From Microvirga sp. Mcv34 (GTDB taxonomy: Bacteria > Pseudomonadota > Alphaproteobacteria > Rhizobiales > Beijerinckiaceae), in the NCBI RefSeq assembly GCF_024519725.1, contig NZ_JALJRK010000012.1, positions 1-64,000 on the forward strand: a stretch of DNA of 64,000 nucleotides, given 5' to 3'. Below the pieces are notes generated by a model. It was not told the DNA's origin. It ran no database searches and saw nothing but the letters and a program-made list of their open reading frames with translations. The translations under genes and the position numbers were made by a program. The stretch's first letter is position 1; every line of letters starts with the position of its first letter. This document shows positions 1 to 10,275 of this stretch, piece by piece.

Positions 1-1331
<1,331 letters not shown>

Positions 1332-1439
1332 GGCGTCGTCTCCTCCTGAGAGTGTTTTTCGTGCCCTTCTTCTATCATTGTTGAAATCGCACGACTATGG
1401 GTGAAACCGAAGCACCGTTGTGCGAAAATGCCAATATGG

Positions 1440-1484
1440 CCAAGGTAGGCCCAAAGGGGGCCTAAGGGAGGTCCAAGATAGGCC
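1440..1484. promoter_or_regulatory. Candidate LysR operator in the mmsA/lysR divergent intergenic region
   Basis: Two near-identical 12-mers, CCAAGGTAGGCC (1440-1451) and CCAAGATAGGCC (1473-1484), lie 33 bp apart, about three helical turns. Between and overlapping them is an inverted repeat TAGGCCC-N5-GGGCCTA (1446-1464). The second 12-mer abuts the regulator's ATG. This layout of spaced, partly symmetric sites in a divergent promoter fits a LysR-type autoregulator also controlling mmsA. No footprint evidence is available from sequence alone. Confidence 0.5.
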
Positions 1485-2375
1485 ATGAGCGCTTTCGACT
1501 GGGACGATCTCCGCTTTTTCCTGGCCGTCGCCCGCGCCGGCCGTCTCACCGTGGCGGCGCGGCAGCTGGAGGCCGACCACACCACCGTGTCCCGCCGCGT
1601 TTCGGCCCTGGAGGCGGCCCTCAAGGCCAAGCTGTTCGAGCGCAGTCCCCAGGGCTACACCCTGACCGAACAGGGCGAGCGGCTCCTGAAGCACGCGGAG
1701 AGCATAGAGACGCAGGCGTTTGCCGTCGCGAGCGAGCTCGGCGGGGCGGACCTCGCCCTGTCGGGCACCGTGCGCATCGGCGCGCCGGACGGGATCGGCA
1801 CCTATTTTCTCGCCCCCGAGCTCGGGGCGCTGGCCGAGCGGCATCCGGGCCTGACCCTGCAGCTCGTGGCCCTGCCGCGCACCTTCTCGCTGTCCAAGCG
1901 CGAGGCCGACATCGCCGTGACGCTGGAGCAGCCGACGGAAGGGCGTCTCGTCTCGCGCAAGCTCACCGATTACCGCCTGAGGCTCTACGCCTCCCAGGAT
2001 TATCTCGACCGCCACGGGCCGGTGACGGAACTGGCCGATTTGTCCGGAAAAACCCTCGTCACCTATGTGGCGGACCTGCTCTACAGCCCGGTGCTCGACT
2101 ATTTCTCGGGCCTCGAGAAATATACTGCCCGCCGCTTCGAATGCGCCAGCGTGGTGGCCCAGGCCGAGGCGGTCCGCGCGGGCGTCGGCATCGGGATCCT
2201 GCACGACTACGCCGTGCGCCAGTTCCCGGAGCTGCGGGTGGTGTTGCCCGAGGTGTCGTACCTTCGCACCTATTGGCTCGTCACCCACGCGGATGTGCGG
2301 TCCTTACGCCGGGTGGAGGAGGTTTATTCCTTCATCCTGAGCCGCGTGCGGGCCCATCGGGGGCTTTTTGTCTGA
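1485..2375 (+). CDS. LysR-family transcriptional regulator
   Basis: A DNA-binding regulator of 296 residues, a typical LysR length. The N-terminal winged helix-turn-helix (about residues 5-64) contains the family pattern [20 protein letters not shown]...[11 protein letters not shown], followed by the ligand-binding periplasmic-protein-like domain (about 90-290). The ATG at 1485 is preceded by GGGAGG at 1466-1471, a rather long spacing of 13 bases. Divergence from mmsA suggests it controls that gene in response to a catabolic intermediate; the inducer cannot be read from sequence. Confidence 0.9.
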   Translation: MSAFDWDDLRFFLAVARAGRLTVAARQLEADHTTVSRRVSALEAALKAKLFERSPQGYTLTEQGERLLKHAESIETQAFAVASELGGADLALSGTVRIGAPDGIGTYFLAPELGALAERHPGLTLQLVALPRTFSLSKREADIAVTLEQPTEGRLVSRKLTDYRLRLYASQDYLDRHGPVTELADLSGKTLVTYVADLLYSPVLDYFSGLEKYTARRFECASVVAQAEAVRAGVGIGILHDYAVRQFPELRVVLPEVSYLRTYWLVTHADVRSLRRVEEVYSFILSRVRAHRGLFV

Positions 2376-2445
2376 GGCTTTGCCCTTCACGCGAGCCCCT
2401 TATGGGACTAAGTCAGACGCCAAAGGACAACCCACGGAGATCCCC

Positions 2446-3417
2446 ATGCCCTCCAAGCTCGAGCAATTGCGCGCCATGACGGTCGTCGTCGCCGATACCG
2501 GCGACCTCGACGCGGTGCGCCGCCTGAAGCCCCAGGACTGCACCACCAACCCGACCCTGCTCCTGAAGGCGGTCGAGACGCCCGCCTACGGCCACATCAT
2601 CGAGGAGGCCCTGGCCTGGGGCCGGTCCCATGGCGGGTCGCGGGATGATGTCGTGTCCGCCATCTGCGACCGGCTGGCGGTGGCGTTCGGAGCCGAGCTT
2701 GCCAACATCGTGCCCGGCCGCGTCTCGACGGAAGTGGACGCCGACCTCTCCTTTGACACCGAAGCGACGGTCGCCAAGGCGCGCGCCATCATCAAGGCCT
2801 ATGAGGAGCGCGGCATCGGGCGGGAGAAGATCCTGATCAAGATCGCCTCCACCTGGGAGGGCATCCGCGCGGCGGAAATTCTCCAGAAGGAAGGCATCGA
2901 CTGCAACCTCACGCTCCTGTTCTCCCAGGCCCAGGCCCAGGCCTGCGCCGAAGCGGGCGTGTTCCTGATCTCGCCCTTCGTCGGCCGCATCCTCGACTGG
3001 CACGTGAAGGCGGGCGGCGGACCCTACACGGGCGAGACCGATCCGGGCGTGCTGTCGGTGCGCAAGATCTACGCCTCGTACAAGGCGCAGGGGATCAAGA
3101 CCGTCGTGATGGGCGCTTCCTTCCGCAATATCGGCGAGATCGAAGCGCTCGCCGGCTGCGACCGCCTCACCATCTCGCCCGCGCTCCTCGACGAGCTGGC
3201 GAACGCGCAGGGCGACCTGCCGCGCAAGCTCTCGGCCGAGAACGTGGAGACGATCCAGCCCCTGCCGCGCATGGACGAGAAGAGCTTCCGCTTCGCCCTG
3301 AACGAGGACGCGATGGCCACCGAAAAGCTCGCCGAGGGCATCCGCTCCTTCGTGAAGGACCTGCGCTCCCTGCGCACGCTCGTGGCCCAGCGGCTCGACG
3401 AGGCGAAGGCGGCTTAG
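2446..3417 (+). CDS. tal: Transaldolase (TalB type)
   Basis: Transfers a dihydroxyacetone unit between sugar phosphates in the non-oxidative pentose phosphate pathway; cytosolic. The 323-residue protein keeps all key TalB positions: Asp17, Asn35 in DCTTNPT, Glu96 in STEVD, and the Schiff-base Lys132 in [10 protein letters not shown] chose the ATG at 2446 rather than upstream in-frame codons because it follows CGGAGA at a good distance and gives the normal family N-terminus ([19 protein letters not shown]). It stands alone; an almost perfect 40-bp palindrome follows four bases after the stop. Confidence 0.96.
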   Translation: MPSKLEQLRAMTVVVADTGDLDAVRRLKPQDCTTNPTLLLKAVETPAYGHIIEEALAWGRSHGGSRDDVVSAICDRLAVAFGAELANIVPGRVSTEVDADLSFDTEATVAKARAIIKAYEERGIGREKILIKIASTWEGIRAAEILQKEGIDCNLTLLFSQAQAQACAEAGVFLISPFVGRILDWHVKAGGGPYTGETDPGVLSVRKIYASYKAQGIKTVVMGASFRNIGEIEALAGCDRLTISPALLDELANAQGDLPRKLSAENVETIQPLPRMDEKSFRFALNEDAMATEKLAEGIRSFVKDLRSLRTLVAQRLDEAKAA

Positions 3418-3421
3418 TATA

Positions 3422-3461
3422 CATTGTTACGGAGGGAGCATATGCTCCTTCCGTAACAATG
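3422..3461. repeat. 40-bp near-perfect palindrome after tal, possible terminator
   Basis: The left arm CATTGTTACGGAGGGAGCAT (3422-3441) and the right arm 3442-3461 are reverse complements with one mismatch and no loop. No T-run follows, so a standard intrinsic terminator is uncertain. It could end tal transcription, act as an operator for the downstream A+T-rich gene, or be the remnant of an insertion boundary. Confidence 0.6.
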
Positions 3462-3503
3462 AGAGCGGTTTATGCAGCGCTCTTTAGGGAGAGCGAACTG
3501 TCA

Positions 3504-3839
3504 GTGATAAAAGAAGATTCTGCCGAAGGTCCAAGCTACGATGCAGAGCTTGCTGCGGACCTAATTGGCAAGACATTGCTTGTCGGCCTTACGTACCTTG
3601 ATAGCAATGGTTCTCTGGCCAATCGACGCCAACTATTTGGCACTGTCATCTCATGTGACGAGAGAAAAGGCATCGTTCTTAAGCTCAGCGGAAGTGACGA
3701 GCTTTTTACGATAGCGCCAATTACTGACGCTATCGAACCTGCTGCTCCGGGAGTCTATCAACTAAGCGATGAAGACGTTGAAGTGATAGATCCAGATTTT
3801 ACAGCCCTGCTAACGGTGAGAAAGCCTGTACAGCATTAG
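3504..3839 (+). CDS. Hypothetical protein, A+T-rich orphan
   Basis: A 111-residue acidic cytoplasmic protein without signal peptide or membrane segments; I do not recognise a family. The core reads as alternating beta-type segments (KTLLVGLTYLD, LFGTVISCDE, GIVLKLSG, LFTIAP), suggesting a small beta-rich fold of the kind seen in immunity or accessory proteins. The GTG at 3504 is preferred because AGGGAGAG lies ten bases upstream; the in-frame ATG at 3459 sits inside the palindrome and lacks a ribosome site. Codon use is clearly A+T-richer than in its neighbours, so recent transfer is likely. It converges with the TPP enzyme gene, 12 bases apart. Confidence 0.6.
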   Translation: MIKEDSAEGPSYDAELAADLIGKTLLVGLTYLDSNGSLANRRQLFGTVISCDERKGIVLKLSGSDELFTIAPITDAIEPAAPGVYQLSDEDVEVIDPDFTALLTVRKPVQH

Positions 3840-3851
3840 CAAGGCTGCATC

Positions 3852-5531
3852 TTAAGCTTTCCCCGCCATCGCCTTCTCGCGGATCTGTGTCAGCGACATG
3901 GTCGGGGTGATGACTTCCGGGTCGATGATGCAGTGGAGGATCGCCGGCTTGCCGGAGGTCAGCGCGCGCTGCAGGGCGGGGGCGAATTCCTCCGTCAGGG
4001 TCACGCGCTCGCCGTAGCCGCCGAAGGCCTTCGCGTAGGCGGCGAAGTCGGGGTTTTTCAGCATCGTGGCCGAGACGCGGCCTGGATATTCACGCTCCTG
4101 GTGCATGCGGATCGTGCCGTACATGCCGTTGTCGAGCAGGATCACCAGGATCGGCAGGTCGTATTGCACGGCGGTGGCGAATTCCTGGCCGTTCATGAGG
4201 AAGTCGCCGTCGCCCGCGAACACCACCACGGGGCTGTCGGGTCGGATGCGCTTGGCCCCGACGCCGGCCGGGACGCCGTAGCCCATGGACCCGGAGGTCG
4301 GCGCCAGCTGCGTGCCGTATTCGCGGAAGGGCCAGAAGCGGTGGACCCAGGTGGCGAAGTTGCCCGCGCCGTTGCAGAAGATCGTGTCAGCGGGCATCAC
4401 CTTGCGCAGGTGAGCCATCACCTCGCCCATCTGCAGGCCGCCGGCGGTGCGGATGGCGCTCGGATCGCTCCAGGCGAGATAATCGGCATGTGACGTCTTC
4501 GTGCCCTCGCTCCAGGGCAGCAAAGCCGGGGGATGCACGCCCTCCAGGGCCGCCGTGAAGGCGACGGGCGAGGCGTTGATGGCGAGATGCGGGGCATAGA
4601 CCCGGCCGATCTCGCTCGGATCGGGATGGACGTGAACGAGCTTCTGCTGCGGGGCCGGAATGTCGAGCAGCGTGTAGGCCTGGCTCGGCACCTCGGAGAG
4701 GCGCCCGCCGACGAGCAGGACGAGGTCGGCTTCCTTGATGCGCGTGAGCAGCTTCGGGTTCACCCCGAGGCCGAGATCGCCGATATAGGAGGCGTGATCG
4801 GCGGGAAACAGCATCTGGCGGCGGAACGTGCAGGCGACCGGCAGTTCGAAACGCTCGGCGAAGCGCACGAAGCGCTGCACCGCCACCTCGGACCAGCGGC
4901 TGCCGCCGAGGAGCGCGACGGGATTCTTCGCGCCCTGCAGCAGCTTCTGCAGCTCGGCCATCTGCGTGAGGCCCGGATGCGTCTCGACGATCTGGTAGCG
5001 CGGCGCGTCGGCGACCTGCGCCATCTCCGTGAGCACGTCCTCCGGCAGCGCGATCACGACGGGACCGGGACGGCCCGAGGTGGCGACGTGGAAGGCGCGG
5101 GAGATGATCTCGGGGAAGCGCGCCGGATCATCCACCTCCGTGGCCCATTTGGCGAGCGGCCCGAAGGCGGCGCGGTAATCGAGCTCCTGGAACGCCTCGC
5201 GCTCGCGCATGCCGCGCTCGATCTGGCCGACGAACAGGATCATCGGAGTCGAGTCCTGCTTGGCGATGTGGATGCCCGGCGAGGCATTGGTCGCGCCCGG
5301 GCCGCGGGTGACGAAGCAGATGCCGGGGCGTCCGGTGAGCTTGCCGTAGGCTTCCGCCATCATGGCGGCGCCGCCTTCCTGGCGGCAGACCGTCACGTCG
5401 ATCTTCGCATCATGCAGCGCATCCAGCGCCGCCAGATAACTCTCGCCCGGAACGCAGAAGATGTGATCGACCCCGTGAAGAGTCAGCTGATCGACAAGAA
5501 TCTGGCCGCCGGTGCGGGAGGGCGCTGTCAT
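3852..5531 (-). CDS. Thiamine-pyrophosphate enzyme, acetolactate synthase-like
   Basis: A 559-residue member of the acetolactate synthase/benzoylformate decarboxylase superfamily, with the N-terminal PYR domain containing catalytic Glu52 (CRQEGGAAMMAEAYG), the central Rossmann-like domain (about 195-325) and the C-terminal TPP domain with G440-D-G442 and the following N-residue metal motif. The reaction is decarboxylation or carboligation of a 2-keto acid, substrate unknown. The ATG at 5529-5531 starts the conserved N-terminus. It is downstream of the ALDH7-type gene on the same strand (74-base gap) and probably co-transcribed with the lysine-catabolism island. Housekeeping IlvB is less likely: no ilvN small subunit is adjacent. 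Confidence 0.85.
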   Translation of the reverse strand: MTAPSRTGGQILVDQLTLHGVDHIFCVPGESYLAALDALHDAKIDVTVCRQEGGAAMMAEAYGKLTGRPGICFVTRGPGATNASPGIHIAKQDSTPMILFVGQIERGMREREAFQELDYRAAFGPLAKWATEVDDPARFPEIISRAFHVATSGRPGPVVIALPEDVLTEMAQVADAPRYQIVETHPGLTQMAELQKLLQGAKNPVALLGGSRWSEVAVQRFVRFAERFELPVACTFRRQMLFPADHASYIGDLGLGVNPKLLTRIKEADLVLLVGGRLSEVPSQAYTLLDIPAPQQKLVHVHPDPSEIGRVYAPHLAINASPVAFTAALEGVHPPALLPWSEGTKTSHADYLAWSDPSAIRTAGGLQMGEVMAHLRKVMPADTIFCNGAGNFATWVHRFWPFREYGTQLAPTSGSMGYGVPAGVGAKRIRPDSPVVVFAGDGDFLMNGQEFATAVQYDLPILVILLDNGMYGTIRMHQEREYPGRVSATMLKNPDFAAYAKAFGGYGERVTLTEEFAPALQRALTSGKPAILHCIIDPEVITPTMSLTQIREKAMAGKA

Positions 5532-5605
5532 GGAAGGCTCGCGATATGAGAGGGCAGATAAAGAAACGGAGGGCATTTCTGCCCTCCGCCGTGTTCTTAC
5601 GAGGA

Positions 5606-7156
5606 TCAGGCGTCCACGTCGAACTTCACGCCCTGGGCGAGCGGAAGCGTCGAGCCGTAATTGATCGTGTTGGTGGCGCGGCGCATATAGGCCTTCCAGG
5701 CATCGGAGCCCGACTCGCGTCCGCCGCCCGTCTCCTTCTCGCCGCCGAAGGCACCGCCGATCTCGGCACCCGAGGGGCCGATGTTGACGTTCGCGATGCC
5801 GCAATCCGAACCCGCCGCCGACACGAAGGCTTCGGCCTCGCGCAGGTTGAGGGTGAAGATCGAGGAGGAGAGGCCGGCGCCGACCGCGTTGTGCAGCGCG
5901 ATCACCTCGTCGAAATCCGAATAGCGCATCACGTAGAGGATCGGCGCGAAGGTCTCACGCGTCACCGGGCCGGTCTGGCTCGGCATCTCGACGAGGGCGG
6001 GGCGGGCATAGACGCCCTCGTTCGCCACATCCGTGTAGCGTCCGCCGCCATGCACCTTGCCGCCGGCCGCGCGGGCCTCGTCGAGGGCACGTTCCATATT
6101 GTCGAAGGCCGCCTTGTCGATCAGCGGGCCGACGAGCGTTCCTTCCGCGCGCGGGTCGCCGATCTTCACGCTGCCATAGACCTTCACGAGGCGCGGCACG
6201 AGCTGGTCGTAGACGCTCTCGTGCACGAAGAGACGGCGCAGGGTGGTGCAGCGCTGGCCCGCCGTGCCCATGGCCGCGAAGGCGATGCCGCGCAGAGCGA
6301 GATCGAGATCGGCCGACGGAGCCACGATCGCGGCGTTGTTGCCGCCGAGCTCAAGGATCGCGCGGGCGAAACGCTCGGCGAGCTTCGGACCGACCTGGCG
6401 ACCCATGGCCGTCGAGCCGGTGGCGGAGAGAACCGGGACGCGGTGATCCTCGACGAGGATCTCGCCGATCTCGCGGCCGCCCAGCAGCACCTCACAGAGA
6501 CCTTCCGGCACGCCGCCGAAGCGCTTGGCGGCGCGCTCGACGATGGCATGGGTGGCAAGGGCGGTCAGCAGGGTCTTCTCGGAGGGCTTCCACACCACGC
6601 TGTCGCCGCACACGAGGGCGAGCGCCGCGTTCCAGGACCACACGGCCACGGGGAAGTTGAAGGCCGAGATAACGCCGCAGACGCCGAGCGGATGCCAGGT
6701 CTCCATCATGCGGTGATCGGCGCGTTCGGTCGCGATGGTCAGGCCGTAGAGCTGGCGGGACAGGCCGACGGCGAAATCGCAGATGTCGATCATCTCCTGC
6801 ACTTCGCCCAGACCTTCCGAGACGATCTTGCCGGCTTCCAGCGTCACGAGGCGGCCGAGGTCGTCCTTGGCAGCGCGCAGTTCCTCGCCGAGCAGGCGGA
6901 TGAACTCGCCGCGCTTGGGCGCCGGGACCTTGCGCCAGGCCTTGAACGCGGCGTCGGCGCGGCCGATGGCGGCCTTGGCCTCGTCGGGCGTCGTCTCGCG
7001 CACATGGCCGATCACCTCGCCGGTGATCGGCGACAGGGCCGGGCGGCCGCCGGACGCGAAGGCGCTTTCCGGCACGCCGAGGCGCGCGAGAATGGCGCGG
7101 GCCTCATCCGCAACGGAAGCGGGCGCGGAGGATACGGGTTTCAGGCTCGCGGTCAT
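5606..7156 (-). CDS. amaB: ALDH7-type dehydrogenase, probable alpha-aminoadipate-semialdehyde dehydrogenase
   Basis: NAD(P)-dependent aldehyde dehydrogenase of 516 residues, close to antiquitin/AmaB, which oxidises alpha-aminoadipate semialdehyde (in equilibrium with piperideine-6-carboxylate) to 2-aminoadipate in lysine breakdown. Visible: ISAFNFPVAVW near 163-173, LSATGSTAMG near 243-252, general base Glu269 in ILELGGNN, and catalytic Cys303 in GTAGQRCTTLRR. The ATG at 7156 follows AGGGAGAA; longer in-frame starts lack a ribosome site. Its upstream neighbour on the same strand is a lysine 6-dehydrogenase homologue, which would supply exactly this substrate. The gene symbol is by homology. 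Confidence 0.88.
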   Translation of the reverse strand: MTASLKPVSSAPASVADEARAILARLGVPESAFASGGRPALSPITGEVIGHVRETTPDEAKAAIGRADAAFKAWRKVPAPKRGEFIRLLGEELRAAKDDLGRLVTLEAGKIVSEGLGEVQEMIDICDFAVGLSRQLYGLTIATERADHRMMETWHPLGVCGVISAFNFPVAVWSWNAALALVCGDSVVWKPSEKTLLTALATHAIVERAAKRFGGVPEGLCEVLLGGREIGEILVEDHRVPVLSATGSTAMGRQVGPKLAERFARAILELGGNNAAIVAPSADLDLALRGIAFAAMGTAGQRCTTLRRLFVHESVYDQLVPRLVKVYGSVKIGDPRAEGTLVGPLIDKAAFDNMERALDEARAAGGKVHGGGRYTDVANEGVYARPALVEMPSQTGPVTRETFAPILYVMRYSDFDEVIALHNAVGAGLSSSIFTLNLREAEAFVSAAGSDCGIANVNIGPSGAEIGGAFGGEKETGGGRESGSDAWKAYMRRATNTINYGSTLPLAQGVKFDVDA

Positions 7157-7351
7157 GTTGGTTCTCCCTGGATGCGGGCTTGGGCCCATGGGGCCCGCCA
7201 CCCTCGCTTGTCTTTGAAACGAAACGACGGCGGCTATCATGCCACCGTCTTAATGCATGACCGGGAAGCCTGGGAACTGCTTTTCCCGAATAGGGTCATG
7301 CCAATTAGTCAAGAACCCGACGGCTTGGGCCGCCTCGCCTCGTCATCACCT

Positions 7352-7370
7352 CCCCGGATCAAGTCCGGGG
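7352..7370. repeat. Short REP-like hairpin, copy 1
   Basis: CCCCGGA-TCAAG-TCCGGGG is a perfect 7-bp stem with a 5-base loop, followed by ACGCCATGAT. It sits between the dehydrogenase genes at 5606-7156 and 7394-8527. Similar stem-loops with loops ACGAG and ACAAG occur at 15691 and 20176, so this looks like a dispersed repeat rather than a gene-specific terminator. Confidence 0.55.
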
Positions 7371-7393
7371 ACGCCATGATGTCGAGGTCGCGT

Positions 7394-8527
7394 TTAGGCC
7401 ACCGCGTCGAGGCGGATGTTCTTCACCGCCGGCTCGTGGCCCTCGTCCAGGCGCTCGCCCGCATAGACGCGGCCGAAGCGGTTGGCGAGGAACGTGTCGA
7501 GGCCGATCTCCTCCTGGCGCACGAAGCCCTGCTTCGGCAGTTGGCCCGCTACGAGCAGGTCGAGCATGGCGCAGATGCCGGCCGCCGTGGTCACCTGGAT
7601 GGCGGTGCGCTGGGTGCCGGCGACCTTCTGGCCGTAGACGCTGCGGGCATAGGTCTCCTGAACGTAGCGGCCGTCGCGCTCGCCGGTCACGGTCACGAAG
7701 ACGATGACCATGTCCTGCATGGTGGCCGGAACGGCGTTCTCCAGGATGTCCTTCAGGACTTCGCGGCGGTTGCGCAGCTGAAGGTCGTTGAGCAGCACGC
7801 GCATCAGGGCGCAGTGGCCAGGATAGCGAATGGTCTTGTAGTTCAGGTTGCGCACCTTGCCTTCCAGCGTCTCGCACAGGGTGCCGAGGCCGCCCGAGGT
7901 GTTGAAGGCTTCGTAGCGGGTGCCGTCGAGGGAGAACTCTTCGAGCTCCTCCATGGCGGGAACTTCGCGCAGCTTGCCGTCCACGACCGCCTCGCAGCGC
8001 TCGATGTACTCGTTGATGACGCCGTCAGTGCTCCAGGTGAGGTTATAGGAGAGGGCGTTCGAGGGATATTGCGGCAGGGCGCCGACGCGCAGGCGCACGG
8101 TGTCGAGCTTGTCGAACCGGCTTGCGATGTCATGGGCCACGATGGAGATGAAGCCCGGGGCGAGGCCGCATTGCGGAATGAAGGCCGTGGTGGCGCCTTC
8201 CGCCAGCTCCTTCACCATGCGGGTGGTGGCCACGTCCTCGGTCAGGTCGAAATAGTTCACGTCGGCGAGGCGCGCGGCCTGGGCCACGTGGCCGGTCAAG
8301 TGATAGGGGGCGGCGCTGAGCACGGCGTAGCGGCCCTTGAGAGCATTCTGCAGGGCGACCGCGTCATTGAAGTCGAGCTGGACCGTCTTGATGCCACCCT
8401 TGGCGACCGCTTCGAGAGCTGCGGCGGACGAATCCGCGACGGTGACGTCGTAGTCGCCGGTCTCGTGAAGCATGTCGACGATGGTGGAGCCGATCTTGCC
8501 GGCGCCGATGACGAGGATCGAGTGCAT
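7394..8527 (-). CDS. Saccharopine dehydrogenase family protein, probable lysine 6-dehydrogenase
   Basis: A 377-residue NAD-dependent oxidoreductase. The Rossmann start LVIGAGKIGS (residues 5-14) and the C-terminal saccharopine-dehydrogenase domain (NLTWSTDGVINEYI, KTIRYPGH) are clear. Lysine 6-dehydrogenases belong to this family, have this length and often pair with ALDH7 enzymes; they convert lysine to alpha-aminoadipate semialdehyde and ammonia. No lysine-ketoglutarate reductase domain is present, so a full saccharopine pathway is not encoded here. The ATG at 8527 follows CAGGGAGAA. It is first in the leftward operon and divergent from an Lrp regulator. True saccharopine dehydrogenase activity remains an alternative. 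Confidence 0.8.
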   Translation of the reverse strand: MHSILVIGAGKIGSTIVDMLHETGDYDVTVADSSAAALEAVAKGGIKTVQLDFNDAVALQNALKGRYAVLSAAPYHLTGHVAQAARLADVNYFDLTEDVATTRMVKELAEGATTAFIPQCGLAPGFISIVAHDIASRFDKLDTVRLRVGALPQYPSNALSYNLTWSTDGVINEYIERCEAVVDGKLREVPAMEELEEFSLDGTRYEAFNTSGGLGTLCETLEGKVRNLNYKTIRYPGHCALMRVLLNDLQLRNRREVLKDILENAVPATMQDMVIVFVTVTGERDGRYVQETYARSVYGQKVAGTQRTAIQVTTAAGICAMLDLLVAGQLPKQGFVRQEEIGLDTFLANRFGRVYAGERLDEGHEPAVKNIRLDAVA

Positions 8528-8641
8528 GGAGTTCTCCCTGTGATGGCCCCAGAAAAAGGCAAACCCCTGCAGAACGCCATGGACAGGCTGACGGAAAGAC
8601 GAGTATTTATCGGCAGATCGCCAAAGTGACTGGTCATTCTG

Positions 8642-9070
8642 ATGCTCGACGCCACGGATCGTGCCTTGATTGCGCTCCTGCGGGAGAACGCCCGGATCGG
8701 CCATGCGGAGGCGGCCCGGAGGCTCAAGCTCTCCCGCACGACCGTGCAGGCCCGGGTCGAGAGCCTCGAGCGCCGGGGGGTGATCGCCGGCTATACCCTG
8801 CGCCTGGCCGAGGAGGTGGCGAGCCGCATGGTGCGGGCGCATGTGACCATCGTGGTGGCCCCCAAGGCCTCGGGCGGCGTCGTCTCGGCGCTGCAGCGCA
8901 TGCCAGAATTGCGCGCGCTTCATTCGGTCGCGGGTGTCTTCGATCTCCTGGCGGTGGTAGAGGCTGAGGACGTTCCCTCCCTCGATGCGGCTATCGACAA
9001 GATCGGCGCGGTCGAAGGGGTGGAGCGCACGCAATCCTCCATCATCCTCTCAACGAAATTCGAACGATGA
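8642..9070 (+). CDS. Lrp/AsnC-family regulator
   Basis: A 142-residue regulator with an N-terminal helix-turn-helix (residues 3-55, NARIGHAEAARRLKLSRTTVQARVESLERRGVI) and a C-terminal RAM/AsnC ligand-binding domain (about 65-140) that binds amino acids and sets the oligomer. It is divergent from the lysine-dehydrogenase-like gene across 114 bp and overlaps the following FAD oxidoreductase gene by ATGA, so it probably autoregulates and controls both transcription units in response to lysine or a product. Confidence 0.9.
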   Translation: MLDATDRALIALLRENARIGHAEAARRLKLSRTTVQARVESLERRGVIAGYTLRLAEEVASRMVRAHVTIVVAPKASGGVVSALQRMPELRALHSVAGVFDLLAVVEAEDVPSLDAAIDKIGAVEGVERTQSSIILSTKFER

Positions 9071-10275
9071 CCTCTGCAGCTTCTTCTTCAGCCGATGTCG
9101 TGATCGTGGGCGGCGCCGTCATGGGCTCCTCCACGGCCTATCACCTGCTCGCCGATTCCGGCTTCAAGGGACGCGTCGTCGTCATCGAGAAGGATCCGAC
9201 CTACCAGCTTTCCGCCTCGGCCCTGTCGGCGGCTTCGATCCGCCAGCAATATTCGAGCGCGGTGAACATCCGGATCTCGCTCTACGGCATCGATTTCCTG
9301 CGCTCCATCGGCGACCGTCTTGCCGTTGACGGCGACCGGCCCGAGATCGGCCTGAAGGAGGGCGGCTATCTCTACTGTGCGTCTGACGCCGGTGCCCCGA
9401 TCCTGGCCGAGAACCAGGCGCTGCAGGCGGCCGAGGGTGCCGATATCCTGTTCCTGAAGCCGGACGACCTGAAGGCCCGCTTCCCTTGGCTCAACGCGGA
9501 TGATCTCGCGGCCGGCACCTGGGGACGCTCGGGCGAGGGCTGGTTCGACGGCTGGGGCCTTTTGCAGGCCTTCCGCAAGAAGGCGCGCTCGCTCGGCGCC
9601 GAATACATGAAGGGCGAGGTCGCGGAGGTCGAGCGGGACGGCGGCACCATCGTGGCCGTGCGCCTCAAGGACGGAACCCGGATCGCCTGCGGCACGCTCG
9701 TCAATTGCGCCGGCTCCGGCGGGCGGGCGCTCGCCGCCATGGCCGGGCTCGACATCCCGGTCCAGGCCAAGCGCCGCTACGTCTTCACCTTCTCGTGCAA
9801 GGGACCCGTCGAGAACTGCCCTCTGCTCATCGATACCTCGGGCGCCTATGTGCGGCCCGAAGGGGAGGGGCATTTCATCTGCGGCGCCTCGCCGGAAGCG
9901 GATCTCGATCCCGACTGGTTCGACGAGGATCCCGCATCGCAGGAGATCGATCACACCTTCTTCGAGGAGTTCATCTGGCCGAACCTGGCGCATCGCGTCC
10001 CGGCCTTCGAGGCGATCAGGCCGGGTCGCGCCTGGTCGGGCCCTTACGACATGAGCCTCCTCGATCACAACGCGATCATCGGCCTGGCCGGCGGGTTCAA
10101 GAACTTCTACCTCTGCAACGGCTTCTCGGGCCATGGCCTGCAGCAGGCCCCGGCGGTCGGCCGGGGCCTGGCCGAACTGATCGTCCACGGCGGCTACCGC
10201 ACGCTCGACCTGTCCGAACTCGGCCACGAACGCGTTCTCGCCAACCGTCCGCTGCTCGAGCGGAACGTGATCTAA
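9067..10275 (+). CDS. FAD-dependent oxidoreductase, DAO/DadA type
   Basis: A 402-residue flavoprotein of the D-amino-acid oxidase/sarcosine oxidase fold. The dinucleotide-binding motif VVIVGGAVMGSSTAYHL occupies about residues 11-27, and the C-terminal FAD contact LCNGFSGHGLQQAPAVG is well conserved. It oxidises an amine or amino acid; in lysine degradation the AmaA L-pipecolate oxidase belongs to the same broad family, which makes a lysine- or pipecolate-derived substrate a reasonable inference. It is translationally coupled to the Lrp gene (ATGA). Its stop overlaps that of the convergent stress-protein gene. Confidence 0.82.
   Translation: MTSAASSSADVVIVGGAVMGSSTAYHLLADSGFKGRVVVIEKDPTYQLSASALSAASIRQQYSSAVNIRISLYGIDFLRSIGDRLAVDGDRPEIGLKEGGYLYCASDAGAPILAENQALQAAEGADILFLKPDDLKARFPWLNADDLAAGTWGRSGEGWFDGWGLLQAFRKKARSLGAEYMKGEVAEVERDGGTIVAVRLKDGTRIACGTLVNCAGSGGRALAAMAGLDIPVQAKRRYVFTFSCKGPVENCPLLIDTSGAYVRPEGEGHFICGASPEADLDPDWFDEDPASQEIDHTFFEEFIWPNLAHRVPAFEAIRPGRAWSGPYDMSLLDHNAIIGLAGGFKNFYLCNGFSGHGLQQAPAVGRGLAELIVHGGYRTLDLSELGHERVLANRPLLERNVI

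Noticed and set aside
3422..3461. Palindrome read as the end of an insertion sequence
   Set aside because: No transposase and no second copy of the repeat beyond the orphan gene were seen.
5546..8629. A 1027-codon open frame on the plus strand
   Set aside because: It lies antisense to the ALDH7 and lysine-dehydrogenase genes; composition (Arg, Gly, Ala, His, Asp-rich) is typical of a GC-rich shadow frame and no domain is visible.
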